Shown here piece after piece: positions 1-8,496 of a stretch of 64,000 nucleotides of DNA; the first letter of the stretch is position 1; every line of letters starts with the position of its first letter. The translations under genes were made by a program, and so were the position numbers. This stretch comes from Emticicia sp. BO119 (lineage in GTDB: Bacteria > Bacteroidota > Bacteroidia > Cytophagales > Spirosomataceae). The notes beneath the pieces were generated by a model, which made no database searches, was not told the DNA's origin, and was given only the letters and a program-made list of their open reading frames with translations. The stretch lies in NCBI RefSeq assembly GCF_013912375.1, contig NZ_JACETV010000001.1:868001-932000 (forward strand). The letters are read 5' to 3'.

Positions 1-32
1 TATATTAAGCAGAATTAAAAACAATATTCAAC

Positions 33-1040
33 ATGAAAAAGAATATCAAAATTTCAATCTTTTTATTAACTGTATTATTGATAAACTGTAAAAATGAAAA
101 GGTAAATACAGACCCAAATGTTGAAAAATGGAAGAATTTGTCTATTAACTTAATAGAAGCTACAATTAAAAATGATACAGTTCCTGAAACCATTGTTAAT
201 ACGTATTCTTCTTTAACCCATGCAATAGCAATTATAAAAGGATGGGATAATAATGAAAGTAAAAAATACTTAAATAAAACGTATGATATAATTGATAGTT
301 TAGGCTATGGATTGGGCTATGAGTGGGATGCATTTCAAGATGGAACTGTTAATAGCAAGTATACTAACTATACCGTAACTATGGCTGACCACGTAGGTTT
401 TACATTTGTTGCAGGTTATAAAGCTGGCATAATTCCAAGAAGAAGGTTGACCCATCTTCTTGAATCTATAAATAAAATTCCTTACGCAGATAATTTAATA
501 AATGGTAAGTGCTTGGCGTACTCAGATAGTAAGAATGATATTATTGGGTGTGTTCATAATGTTAATATAGGAGTTGCTTATATTTTCCAAGAAATGAAAA
601 ATATTGGTTTGGTATCTAATGAGTTAGATGGAAAAATAAAGGATATTATAGATAGAGAAATAGATAGTTATTTAATTGATAAAAACAGCTATTTGTATTG
701 GGATAAATCACCAAATTTAAGTGATCAAAATCATTTAGCTTATCAAGCATGGTGTTTAATACAACTTCCAAATTCGAGAACGAAGCAAATAGGTATATCA
801 TTAATAAATGGAATTAGCGCAGATAAGAAAAAAGACATTAGTTCACTGGTTGGTCAACTTCGTATTCTACCTTATGAAGATTCTGATGCTGAATATTTGT
901 ATTCAATTGTGAAGAAATTATTAGAGAATCAAAAAACTGAATATTCGCCAATAGGTGTATACAACATAAATAACCCTAGAATTTTAGCACAGCTGTCTTT
1001 ATGGGTCGCTAAATACTATGAATATTTAAAAAATAAGTAG
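33..1040 (+). CDS. Unrecognised lipoprotein (island cargo)
   Basis: A 335-residue protein with a short hydrophobic leader and a lipobox-like LLINC, so it is probably lipid-anchored outside the inner membrane. The mature part has no motif I can name. It is rich in aromatic residues, with blocks such as WDAFQDG and YWDKSPNLSDQNH, and is predicted mainly helical. An alpha/alpha-barrel carbohydrate-active fold is possible, but this is only a guess. The gene is more AT-rich than the housekeeping genes to its right. It lies on the integrase side of tRNA-Thr, so it is probably cargo of the island. It starts at the first ATG after the window edge, directly before the signal sequence. Confidence 0.75.
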   Translation: MKKNIKISIFLLTVLLINCKNEKVNTDPNVEKWKNLSINLIEATIKNDTVPETIVNTYSSLTHAIAIIKGWDNNESKKYLNKTYDIIDSLGYGLGYEWDAFQDGTVNSKYTNYTVTMADHVGFTFVAGYKAGIIPRRRLTHLLESINKIPYADNLINGKCLAYSDSKNDIIGCVHNVNIGVAYIFQEMKNIGLVSNELDGKIKDIIDREIDSYLIDKNSYLYWDKSPNLSDQNHLAYQAWCLIQLPNSRTKQIGISLINGISADKKKDISSLVGQLRILPYEDSDAEYLYSIVKKLLENQKTEYSPIGVYNINNPRILAQLSLWVAKYYEYLKNK

Positions 1041-1085
1041 AAAGTAAAATGGGGTTGGGAATGCACAAAATGTTAGTAAAAAAAA

Positions 1086-1129
1086 CACGCCATAAACAAC
1101 ATGCATTGAGTAACGCTATCTATGGCGTG
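1086..1129. repeat. Inverted repeat between converging lipoprotein genes
   Basis: CACGCCATA at 1086-1094 is repeated inverted as TATGGCGTG at 1121-1129. A second dyad, GCTATC/GATAGC, overlaps its right arm. It lies 46 bp after the stop of the gene ending at 1040. No U-tract follows, so it is a weak terminator candidate or a recombination/processing site. Nothing else is visible in 1041-1269. Confidence 0.4.
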
Positions 1130-1269
1130 AAGATAGCTAAGAAATGTGAATGATCTCAGATTAATGCTTTGATAAAATTCACAGTTGATGTGATTGTACC
1201 AGGTGTACAGGCTTAACTAAATTCACAAAAGAAAAGGGTAAATACCTCCTCTGTAATGTTTATACATAA

Positions 1270-1794
1270 TCACGGTTTGACGTATAATCCTTTGACCTGA
1301 CGATCTGAATTAATGAAGTCTTTTGTGTCTTTTGATGATAACATAAGCATTGTTTTATACCCTTCTATTACTTCATAGGGCACATCGTCATAAATAAGTT
1401 TGTTCTCTCCATCAAATATATAAATACCGGAATGTTGCCTGTAAAACATAATTTTCTTCTTATCTAATTCTCCTTCTTCAAATTGAATAGCAATCGTGCC
1501 CTGTTCAGTTGCTTTACAGACTCCTGCAAGTTTTGTTGCTCCTGAACTGAAAGCAATTCTTTCTCTTATGGTTGTGCTGTTCCTTGATAAACTTCCCTGT
1601 TGGAGTTCAGCCGTGTTCTTTTCAGCATACCTTTTTAGAACGATATTTTTTTCTGAATAGAATTGTATTTTTTTTAAGTCAACTCCTTGTTGTTCTAAAT
1701 TTTGTCTTATGTCCTCTGTAAAAGGAATATAAGTAGTTGTAACACATGAAGTAGTAAGAAAAGTAACTAATAAGTAGCAGAATATTTTTTTCAT
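1270..1794 (-). CDS. Unrecognised lipoprotein
   Basis: A 174-residue protein. The leader MKKIFCYLLVTFLTTSC ends in a lipobox Cys, so it should be a lipoprotein. The mature part has no catalytic motif I recognise. It alternates short beta-like stretches (IAIQFEEGELDKKKIMFYR, IYIFDGENKLIYDDV) with Lys/Glu-rich turns, and ends in a charged segment followed by VKGLYVKP. It sits 64 bp downstream of the integrase on the same strand and may share its transcript. That position makes it likely island cargo. Function unknown. Confidence 0.75.
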   Translation of the reverse strand: MKKIFCYLLVTFLTTSCVTTTYIPFTEDIRQNLEQQGVDLKKIQFYSEKNIVLKRYAEKNTAELQQGSLSRNSTTIRERIAFSSGATKLAGVCKATEQGTIAIQFEEGELDKKKIMFYRQHSGIYIFDGENKLIYDDVPYEVIEGYKTMLMLSSKDTKDFINSDRQVKGLYVKP

Positions 1795-1857
1795 ATCACA
1801 GGTTTTAAATTGTTTGTAATTTTTGCAAATGTAAAAATAATAATTTGGTATTGTAAT

Positions 1858-3117
1858 CTACCGTTCTCGTAAATGTTCAGTTTCTCGGATAATCGTTGAA
1901 TCTTCTATAACAATGTATTTTGTTTCAGTAAGACTGTTTAATGTATGGCTCAATTGCGTATGTACCAAGATTTTAGCAGAAGTGGCTTTTATGTCAACGC
2001 CGCTATTGACATAGAAAGAACCCGCTGATTTGCGAATTTGCTTAAGGCTCATTCTCGTATAGTTCTTTACTCCAATCCTGCTACACAGATTCTTATAAAC
2101 CCTGCGAACAGTTTCGTAGGTATATTTAGGAAAATAATCAGGATATTTGATAAATAATATCTCTTGCAGAATATTGTTCATAGGTATAACTGCAAATTCT
2201 GGCTCTTCTGATTTTCTCATTTTAAATCTTGGTTTCTTTATAACCTGAATACCATCAATTTCTACAATATGTTGATGCTGGTCAAAATCTCGTAAATCGC
2301 AGAAATCAAAGGCAGTATAAAACATGAAAGTTGAAATATCAGCTACAAACCTCTCCGTAAGTGTAAGGTTATCTAATCGGTAGATACTTAATTGTTCTTT
2401 TTCTGTAACAATGGTTTTGTTAGATTTTGGATTCTTAACTTTGGGGTCAACTTCCTTTAGTGGGTTTGTTTCTAAATAACCCTTTGAAAAGGCAAATTCC
2501 ATACTTGCTATGAAATACAGTAAATACCTTTTAGCTGAACCTGCTGAAATCTTTTTGCCCTTTCTTTGCGGGTTATCCAGAGATTTTACATACTCGAAAA
2601 ACTGAAACCCTAATAATGGCTGAATTTCATTTAATTCTAAATCATTTCTTGATTTGGTTTTTAGAAAAGATTTTAAATGGTCTTTGGTTTTCTTATACTT
2701 GCTAATAGTCTTTGGTTCTAATCCTGACTCCTCTGCACTTTGTACATATAAATCATAAACTTTGAATAAACTTGGAATAGGTTGTTTTTGAATGCCTTTA
2801 TTCCAGGTTCTTTCAAATTCAATTTTTAAGCTTTTAGCGCTAATTGGTCTCCCAAGACTGGTTAAATGTGTAAAGCAATTGTTAACAGTTGTTGTAATTT
2901 GCAGGAGAATAGCATTTTTAGATTGTGCAAGGTCTTTGAATTCCTCTTTGGTAGGTTCAATATACTGTGCTTTCTGTAGCCATCTTAGACCATCAGTAAT
3001 TTTAATTTGAGTTGAAAATTTTGGTGCTTTTACGCCGTAAAGGCTAATGTAACATTGAAGAATAGGTTTTTGGTTAGATACAGTTCTCGGACGGAACTTA
3101 ATAGAGGGGATACTCAT
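1858..3117 (-). CDS. Tyrosine recombinase (site-specific integrase), variant active site
   Basis: A 419-residue protein with the Bacteroidetes integrase layout: an N-terminal arm-binding region (about 1-90), a SAM-like core-binding domain (about 105-220) and a C-terminal catalytic domain (about 235-410). The box II Arg is R362 in QIRKSAGSF, followed by a His in ILVHTQLSHT and a candidate nucleophile Tyr in ETKYIVI. Two usual residues differ. The box I TGLR motif reads TAFD, putting Asp271 where the first catalytic Arg belongs, and the HxxR His is Lys359. It starts about 210 bp from the 3' end of tRNA-Thr and points away from it, the usual arrangement for an element integrated in a tRNA. Activity is uncertain; the family assignment is firm. 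Confidence 0.88.
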   Translation of the reverse strand: MSIPSIKFRPRTVSNQKPILQCYISLYGVKAPKFSTQIKITDGLRWLQKAQYIEPTKEEFKDLAQSKNAILLQITTTVNNCFTHLTSLGRPISAKSLKIEFERTWNKGIQKQPIPSLFKVYDLYVQSAEESGLEPKTISKYKKTKDHLKSFLKTKSRNDLELNEIQPLLGFQFFEYVKSLDNPQRKGKKISAGSAKRYLLYFIASMEFAFSKGYLETNPLKEVDPKVKNPKSNKTIVTEKEQLSIYRLDNLTLTERFVADISTFMFYTAFDFCDLRDFDQHQHIVEIDGIQVIKKPRFKMRKSEEPEFAVIPMNNILQEILFIKYPDYFPKYTYETVRRVYKNLCSRIGVKNYTRMSLKQIRKSAGSFYVNSGVDIKATSAKILVHTQLSHTLNSLTETKYIVIEDSTIIRETEHLRER

Positions 3118-3271
3118 CTTTTTTTCATGTTATGAACAGCATTTTGGTGAGACCAACGCCATTCAAAAAGTGGGCTACTTTGTTAAAAAATGGGTTCTTT
3201 TTTGAAATACTTTTTTTACGGTTGCTTTTTGAGTTTAGAGGCAGAAAGTGGGATGAGTGTGGCCTAAAAAC

Positions 3272-3300
3272 AGAAAAAGCAAGATTGAGTGTCTTGCTTT
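3272..3300 (-). terminator. Intrinsic terminator downstream of tRNA-Thr
   Basis: AAAGCAAGA (3276-3284) and TCTTGCTTT (3292-3300) form a 9-bp perfect stem with a 7-nt loop. On the minus strand the stem is followed by a T-rich run (TTTTTCTGTTTTT). It lies 30 nt past the tRNA 3' end, so it probably ends the tRNA transcript before the integrase gene. Confidence 0.7.
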
Positions 3301-3329
3301 CGTGTTGTACAGTATATTTTCTGTTTATT

Positions 3330-3371
3330 TGGAGCCCCCAGCCGGGATCAAACCAGCGACCTACTGATTAC
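3330..3371. other. Putative integrative-element attachment site (tRNA-Thr 3' half)
   Basis: The T-arm and acceptor 3' half of tRNA-Thr face a tyrosine recombinase gene 210 bp away, the classic attB geometry for tRNA-targeting elements. The element should extend left, past position 1. I see no second copy of this tRNA segment between 1 and 3300, so the other att site lies outside the window. This is inferred from position only. Confidence 0.4.
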
Positions 3372-3405
3372 AAGTCAGTTGCTCTATCAGCTGAGCTATG
3401 GAGGC
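3330..3405 (-). tRNA. tRNA-Thr (anticodon TGT), CCA encoded
   Basis: On the minus strand the acceptor arms GCCTCCA (from 3405) and TGGGGGC (3340-3334) pair over 7 bp with one wobble. The D-arm reads AGCTCAGCTGATAGAGC. The anticodon stem ACTGA/TCAGT holds the loop CTTGTAA, giving anticodon TGT. The T-arm is GCTGGTTTGATCCCGGC. The discriminator T at 3333 is followed by an encoded CCA (3332-3330). All arms are intact, so an integration in the 3' end has rebuilt a functional tRNA. Confidence 0.97.
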
Positions 3406-3458
3406 ATTTATGTCTGATTTCTTAACGCCGTGTGTTACCTTGTTCTGAAATCGTGGTG

Positions 3459-3489
3459 CAAAATTAATGCTTTCAGCTATACCACGCAA
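3459..3489 (-). promoter_or_regulatory. Bacteroidetes-type promoter of tRNA-Thr
   Basis: On the minus strand, TTG (3489-3487), a 20-bp spacer, and TAATTTTG (3466-3459) match TTG-N(17-23)-TAnnTTTG exactly. The predicted start is near 3452, about 47 nt before the mature tRNA 5' end. Confidence 0.7.
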
Positions 3490-3515
3490 GCGTTTTTTTG
3501 AAATATTTTTTAACA

Positions 3516-3552
3516 ATTTCTTAACTCGCTGACAAGCAACGAGTTAAGAAAT
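3516..3552 (-). terminator. Hairpin terminator of the DUF349 gene
   Basis: ATTTCTTAACTCG (3516-3528) and its perfect complement (3540-3552) form a 13-bp stem with an 11-nt loop, 10 bp after the DUF349 stop codon. The sequence after the stem is AT-rich rather than a clean U-tract. Confidence 0.65.
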
Positions 3553-3561
3553 GAAATATTT

Positions 3562-5880
3562 TTAGTTAGCTGCTACGATGATTTTCAGCTTCTGTTTCAT
3601 CTCTGCCAATTCTTTTTCTGCGCCTTTAATCTTCTCTTCATACTCAGCACGCACCGCAGCGGCATTTTTAGAACGGGCAAAGAACTCGATATTGTTTTCC
3701 CACAAATTGATGTCGTCTTCCAACTTCTTCATCTTGCGGCGAATATCGTTTTCTTTCTTATCCAGTTCTTTTGAGTTGCCTTTGTCGCCTTTCAAGGTTA
3801 CATCTACCTCATTTTGCAACAACATTTTCTCTTTCTCTGAACCACTCACACCTGAACTTGCTTTCACATAAGCATTAATGGCATCAACAAAGCGGCGCTG
3901 GATGTTCTGCATTTCTTTGCGTGGTACAAAACCTATCTCGTTGTAACGAGACTTAAATCCAGCCAGTTTGCTCAAATCTGCTTCACCAGCTTTGGCGGCT
4001 GCTTCTATCTCTTCACAAAGAGCTATTTTTTGTTGTAAATTGGCTTCGTATTCTTTCTCTACCTCATTGCCTTTGGCACGTTTGCCATTAAAGAAGGCAT
4101 CACAGGCTTTTTTGAAACGGTCGTAGATTTTATCCTTAAATTTCTCAGGTACATGGCCAATCGTCTTCCATGTTTTTTGTAATTCTACCACTCTGTCTGT
4201 ATTGGCAGGAGAGAAGTCGCCTGATTCCAGCAATACTTCTACCTGCTCGCACAAAGAAGTTTTGGCTTTCAGGTTGCTTTCTCTTTCAGCTTCCAGTTTA
4301 TTGAAGAAATCTCCTTTATTACGGAAGAAAGTTTTCAACGACGACCAGAACTCACGGCTGATGTCTTTGCCTTTTTCTTTTGGCATGGCACCTTTAATAC
4401 CATTCCATTGGTCCTGAATTGCCAGAATCTCTTTGGTTTTTGCGTTCCACTCGTTGATACTATCGGTGTTGAACTGTATATAAGGTTTCAGGTTCTCAAC
4501 CAACCTGGATTTTGCCTGATAGATTTCTTCCTGCAAAACCCCAGCTTGTGATGATTGCTCCCGGCGTTTGTTATGGATAATATCAAAAGCCGCTTTCAAC
4601 CTCTTCCATAGTTCGTCTTGTGCCTCACGCTGTGCAGGGCCAATATGCTTGTATTCTTCCAATAGATCGTTTGCCTGGCGTAGCGTAGTATTGCTGAGAC
4701 CGCTATCTTCAAGGGTTCCGGCAATGGCTTCAATACGCTCTACTATCTCGGTTTTAGCTGTCAGGTTTTTCTTACGGTCAAGGTCTTTCAACTCGTTCTG
4801 TATATGACGAATACTGAAATATCTGTCTACCAGAGCATTAAAGGCTGACCATAGGGAGGTATTATGTGGAGAGTTTACATTTCCTGCGCTTTTCCAGTCT
4901 TCCTGTAATTTTTTAAATTCCTGCCAGTTGTTTTTCGAACCACCTTGTTCTTCCTGTTCTACTATTTCGCGCAGGCGTTGTAATAGATTGGTTTTGCGTT
5001 CGAAGTAATCTTCTTTCTGGCGTTCTATTTTCTGGAAGAAACTGTTTTTTGCATCACGGATTTGTGCGCTAAGAGATTCAAAACGAACAACATAGTTGTC
5101 GTTTTTAAATTCAAAGCCTTCGTTGCCACCGTTGTCTGCTATATATTTTTTTAATGCTTCCGATTTCTCACGTGCTTTCAGGTCATCAAATATCGGTTTG
5201 ATTTCCTTCATCACATTGTCGGCATTTTTTACGTCTGAAATACTTACACCTTCTGATTTGATAGAAGCTAATAGCTTTTCACCCAGATCTACGAAATCTT
5301 TTTTTGAGAAATTGCTATAATCAACCTCGTCGCCAGTCAGTACCGGAGTTTCATCTTCTATTAAGTCTACTGTTTGAGGCAACTCTTCAGCAACAGCTTC
5401 TTCCGGTTTAACGGGTTTTGGCGATACCTCTACCATAACTGTTGGATCGTTGCTGACTACAATTTCTTCCATTGGACTCTCGTCTTCACCTAAAACTGGT
5501 TTTGAGGTTTCGTCGGTTGCCGCTTCTGGGTTAGTAGTAATAGCAACATTTTCAATAGGAGTATCCACAATATCCAAAGCTGGTGTAGCAGGCTCCTCAA
5601 TAGAAGTATCTATTGCGGAAGTGTCTACTATGGTTGGCTCAGTTGCGGTGGATGCTGGAGTCTCTTGTGGGCTTTCAGCAACGGGTGCTTCATCTTTCAC
5701 CTCTTTTGTGCTGTCTTCAACAGGTTCGTCAGTCGAAGTGTCGATGGAATCTTTCAGTTCGTTCATAATTTCTTTAGAGTCTTGAGTATTGGCCGAAGCC
5801 TCTGCATCTGTCAAAGACGAATCTTTCACTTCGGCAGCATCAGTAACGGGTTCTGCTAAATCCAATTCTTTATGCGTCAT
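3562..5880 (-). CDS. DUF349 domain-containing coiled-coil protein
   Basis: A 772-residue acidic protein without a signal peptide, so probably cytosolic. About residues 1-200 are low-complexity (Glu, Pro, Thr, Val, Ser) and likely disordered. About residues 280-690 carry at least five DUF349-like helical repeats, each with a Trp/Tyr-x-x-(I/A)G core: LQEDWKSAGNV, LLEEYKHIGPA, IQDQWNGIKGA, LQKTWKTIGHV and FKSRYNEIGFV. The C-terminus (about 700-765) is a heptad-rich coiled coil. The biochemical role of DUF349 is not established to my knowledge. The gene stands alone, with its own hairpin terminator and a promoter-like site upstream. Confidence 0.88.
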   Translation of the reverse strand: MTHKELDLAEPVTDAAEVKDSSLTDAEASANTQDSKEIMNELKDSIDTSTDEPVEDSTKEVKDEAPVAESPQETPASTATEPTIVDTSAIDTSIEEPATPALDIVDTPIENVAITTNPEAATDETSKPVLGEDESPMEEIVVSNDPTVMVEVSPKPVKPEEAVAEELPQTVDLIEDETPVLTGDEVDYSNFSKKDFVDLGEKLLASIKSEGVSISDVKNADNVMKEIKPIFDDLKAREKSEALKKYIADNGGNEGFEFKNDNYVVRFESLSAQIRDAKNSFFQKIERQKEDYFERKTNLLQRLREIVEQEEQGGSKNNWQEFKKLQEDWKSAGNVNSPHNTSLWSAFNALVDRYFSIRHIQNELKDLDRKKNLTAKTEIVERIEAIAGTLEDSGLSNTTLRQANDLLEEYKHIGPAQREAQDELWKRLKAAFDIIHNKRREQSSQAGVLQEEIYQAKSRLVENLKPYIQFNTDSINEWNAKTKEILAIQDQWNGIKGAMPKEKGKDISREFWSSLKTFFRNKGDFFNKLEAERESNLKAKTSLCEQVEVLLESGDFSPANTDRVVELQKTWKTIGHVPEKFKDKIYDRFKKACDAFFNGKRAKGNEVEKEYEANLQQKIALCEEIEAAAKAGEADLSKLAGFKSRYNEIGFVPRKEMQNIQRRFVDAINAYVKASSGVSGSEKEKMLLQNEVDVTLKGDKGNSKELDKKENDIRRKMKKLEDDINLWENNIEFFARSKNAAAVRAEYEEKIKGAEKELAEMKQKLKIIVAAN

Positions 5881-5929
5881 TTGTAATTGTTACGATTCGT
5901 AGTATCGTGGAATGTTTTCATTAGATTTG

Positions 5930-5963
5930 CAAATGTAATAAATATAAAAATACTTTTGCCCAA
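5930..5963 (-). promoter_or_regulatory. Candidate promoter of the DUF349 gene
   Basis: On the minus strand TTG (5963-5961) and TACATTTG (5937-5930) are separated by 23 bp, at the long end of the usual Bacteroidetes spacing. The -7 box is a full TAnnTTTG match about 50 bp upstream of the ATG. Confidence 0.45.
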
Positions 5964-6113
5964 CAATCCATGCAGAGTATGTGTAAAAATTATTAATCGG
6001 GAAAAAAGTCTCTTTTTTTTTCTGAATAAACAACATTTATACTAACTCTGTGACTTTTGAAATTATTCCGACTATATTTATATACGTAAAAAAAGCCTAA
6101 AACGTTGCAAAAA

Positions 6114-6755
6114 ATGAATAAAAAAACAGATGTGGCCGCGCTTCGACTTAATTACTTACTCAACGAATTAGTTGAAGAAAATGTTTTAGAAAACCCAATT
6201 AAACAATTTGAAAAATGGTTCAAGGAGGCCATTGATGCTAAGGTTCTTGAGCCCAATGCTATGCACCTGGCTACCATTTCTAACGGTAAACCTCACGGCA
6301 GGATTGTTTTGCTGAAAGGATTTGATGAGAGTGGATTTGTTTTTTTTACGAATTATGAAAGTAATAAAGGTAAGGAAATAGCAGAAGTGCCATTTGCCTC
6401 TTTGACTTTCTTCTGGGGAAGTATGGAACGGCAAGTACGAGTTGAAGGGCAAATTGTGAAAACTTCCGCAACGGAATCAGATGAATATTTTCAGCTAAGG
6501 CCACGTGGTAGCCAGATTGGCGCTTGGGTTTCGCAACAATCAACAGTTGTAAGCAGAGAAGAATTAGAAAATAGACAAAAAGAACTGGAAGCAAAGTATG
6601 GCGATGATTTTATTCCACGTCCACCTTATTGGGGAGGCTATCGTTTGATACCGGAAAGAATTGAATTCTGGCAAGGCCGGCCAAGCCGCTTGCATGACAG
6701 GATATTGTTTACGGATATAGGTGGCAGTTGGAAGATTGAACGTTTGAGTCCGTGA
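6114..6755 (+). CDS. pdxH: Pyridoxamine 5'-phosphate oxidase
   Basis: A 213-residue FMN enzyme that oxidises pyridoxamine/pyridoxine 5'-phosphate to pyridoxal 5'-phosphate, the last step of vitamin B6 synthesis and salvage. Family features in order: AMHLATIS, the FMN-binding [45 protein letters not shown], and the C-terminal [13 protein letters not shown] signature. Length is normal for the family. I start at ATG 6114. A TTG three codons earlier (6105) would add only MQK and is less likely. Downstream, after 116 bp with a small dyad, come the GMC oxidoreductase and a methyltransferase on the same strand. Confidence 0.96.
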   Translation: MNKKTDVAALRLNYLLNELVEENVLENPIKQFEKWFKEAIDAKVLEPNAMHLATISNGKPHGRIVLLKGFDESGFVFFTNYESNKGKEIAEVPFASLTFFWGSMERQVRVEGQIVKTSATESDEYFQLRPRGSQIGAWVSQQSTVVSREELENRQKELEAKYGDDFIPRPPYWGGYRLIPERIEFWQGRPSRLHDRILFTDIGGSWKIERLSP

Positions 6756-6760
6756 TTTTG

Positions 6761-6797
6761 CCTCACCCTAATGCCTCTTATTGAATAGGGAGAGGTG
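6761..6797. repeat. Short intergenic dyad (CACC...CCTCT/AGAGG...GGTG)
   Basis: Between pdxH and the oxidoreductase, CACC...CCTCT (6764-6778) is mirrored by AGAGGTG (6791-6797). It resembles the small CTCACCC.../GAGAGGTG palindromic repeats common between genes in many bacteria. No clear U-tract follows. Confidence 0.4.
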
Positions 6798-6871
6798 CGA
6801 AAGACCGTTCTATGACCTTTTTGAAAATAGACTATGTTTTTTATAAAACTAACCTGCATATATTCAACCCT

Positions 6872-8473
6872 ATGATCTACGATTATATTATTATTGGTGC
6901 TGGCTCGGCTGGGTGCGTACTGGCGAATCGTCTTTCAGAAAACCCGGCTCATAAAGTGTTATTGATTGAAGCAGGAGGGCCGGATAAAAAGATGGAAATT
7001 CATATTCCGGCAGGATATGCCAAGCTTCATCGGAGTGAGGTAGACTGGGGATACTGGACGGAGCCACAAGCGCATGTACTAAACCGCAGATTGTATTTGC
7101 CCAGAGGTAAAACTTTAGGTGGTTGCAGCTCTACCAATGCAATGGCCTACGTAAGGGGTAATAAAGAAGATTATAATGATTGGGCTGATATGGGTAATGA
7201 AGGATGGAGTTATGAAGAAATTTTGCCTTATTTCAGGAAATCGGAGCATAATGAGCAAATCAAAAATGTTTTTCATGGGAAGAATGGATTGCTGAATGTA
7301 ACTTTCGCCAAGCATTTCAAAACACCTTTTACTGATGCTTTTGTACAAGGTTGTGTTGAAAATGGTTTTAAAGAAAACGGAGATTATAATGGTTATAAGC
7401 AAGAGGGAGCAGGGTTACTACAATTTACAATTAAAGATGCCAGAAGGCATAGTGCTGCTACAGCATTTCTTAAGCCTGCCATGAGCAGATCAAATCTTAC
7501 TGTATTTACCAATACCATAGTGAAACAAATTCTGATTGAAAATGACAAAGCAGTAGGAGTGGAGGTAATAAGAGGGAAAAACAGTACCGAAAAAATTGAA
7601 GCAAAAAAGGAAGTAATTCTTTCAGCGGGGTCATTTAATTCTCCGCATCTATTAATGCTTTCGGGTATCGGTGATAAAGAAGAACTCAAAAAAGCAGGAA
7701 TTACGTGTAAAAAAGAAATTCAAGGGGTAGGGAAAAACCTGCAAGATCATATATTTATGGGAGTTTCGGCTTTATCCCGTCAGCAGTTAGGTCAAAATCA
7801 TTATTTATCAAAATGGAATCAGGCAAAGGCACTGGCACAATATCTATTTACGAAGAAAGGTATTCTGACCATTGGCCCTTTAGAAGCCGCAGCATTTGGA
7901 ATGACTGATGATAGTCCGGATAGAGTGAATTATCAGTTTCATTATGCTTCGTTGCAGATAGGTCAGGATTATACAGTAGATATGTATGATATTTCAACCT
8001 TTCCACAAAATGATGGTTTTACAATCCTGCCTACTTTATTGAGACCTAAAAGTAGAGGATACCTGAGTTTAAGGAGTAATAACCCATTAGATGCGCCAAT
8101 CATTCAACCAAATTTCTTATCAGAAGAGCAAGACAGAACTACATTAATAAAAGCCACTAAGAAAGCTATTGATGTAATAAACTCCAAAGCATTTGAGCCT
8201 TATAGAGACAGGTTAATTACCCCACCTGATTGTAGTTCAGATGATGCTATTCTACTTCATATTCAGAAGCAATTAGAAACTGTGTATCATCCTGTTGGCA
8301 CTTGCAAAATGGGAAATGATGAAATGGCAGTAGTGGATAATGAACTCCGAGTGAAAGATATTGAGGGATTGCGGGTAATTGATGCGTCTATTATGCCTAC
8401 TATTGTATCTGGTAATACTAATGCACCTGTGTATATGATAGCCGAGAAGGGTGCGGATCTGGTGTTGAAATAG
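6872..8473 (+). CDS. GMC-family FAD oxidoreductase (choline dehydrogenase-like)
   Basis: A 533-residue flavoprotein of the glucose-methanol-choline family. The Rossmann motif GAGSAG is at residues 9-14. GMC signature 1 is seen at PRGKTLGGCSSTNAMAYVRG and signature 2 at SAGSFNSPHLLMLSGIG. The C-terminal catalytic His and Asn lie in YHPVGTCKMG and SGNTNAPVYM. Substrate cannot be told from sequence; close relatives act on choline or other alcohols. No betaine-aldehyde dehydrogenase gene is adjacent, so a betaine role is not supported. I start at ATG 6872, directly before the FAD motif. An upstream in-frame ATG at 6812 would add 20 non-conserved residues. The methyltransferase follows after 23 bp. 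Confidence 0.93.
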   Translation: MIYDYIIIGAGSAGCVLANRLSENPAHKVLLIEAGGPDKKMEIHIPAGYAKLHRSEVDWGYWTEPQAHVLNRRLYLPRGKTLGGCSSTNAMAYVRGNKEDYNDWADMGNEGWSYEEILPYFRKSEHNEQIKNVFHGKNGLLNVTFAKHFKTPFTDAFVQGCVENGFKENGDYNGYKQEGAGLLQFTIKDARRHSAATAFLKPAMSRSNLTVFTNTIVKQILIENDKAVGVEVIRGKNSTEKIEAKKEVILSAGSFNSPHLLMLSGIGDKEELKKAGITCKKEIQGVGKNLQDHIFMGVSALSRQQLGQNHYLSKWNQAKALAQYLFTKKGILTIGPLEAAAFGMTDDSPDRVNYQFHYASLQIGQDYTVDMYDISTFPQNDGFTILPTLLRPKSRGYLSLRSNNPLDAPIIQPNFLSEEQDRTTLIKATKKAIDVINSKAFEPYRDRLITPPDCSSDDAILLHIQKQLETVYHPVGTCKMGNDEMAVVDNELRVKDIEGLRVIDASIMPTIVSGNTNAPVYMIAEKGADLVLK

Positions 8474-8496
8474 ATGTCTAATTATAACTGACGAAA

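Noticed and set aside
3132-3425. 97-codon plus-strand frame ending QRPTDYKSVALSAELWRH...
   Set aside because: It is the antisense reading of tRNA-Thr, a well-known source of false proteins.
5450-5785. 111-codon plus-strand frame antisense to the DUF349 gene
   Set aside because: It mirrors the low-complexity Glu/Val/Thr N-terminus of that gene and has no independent support.
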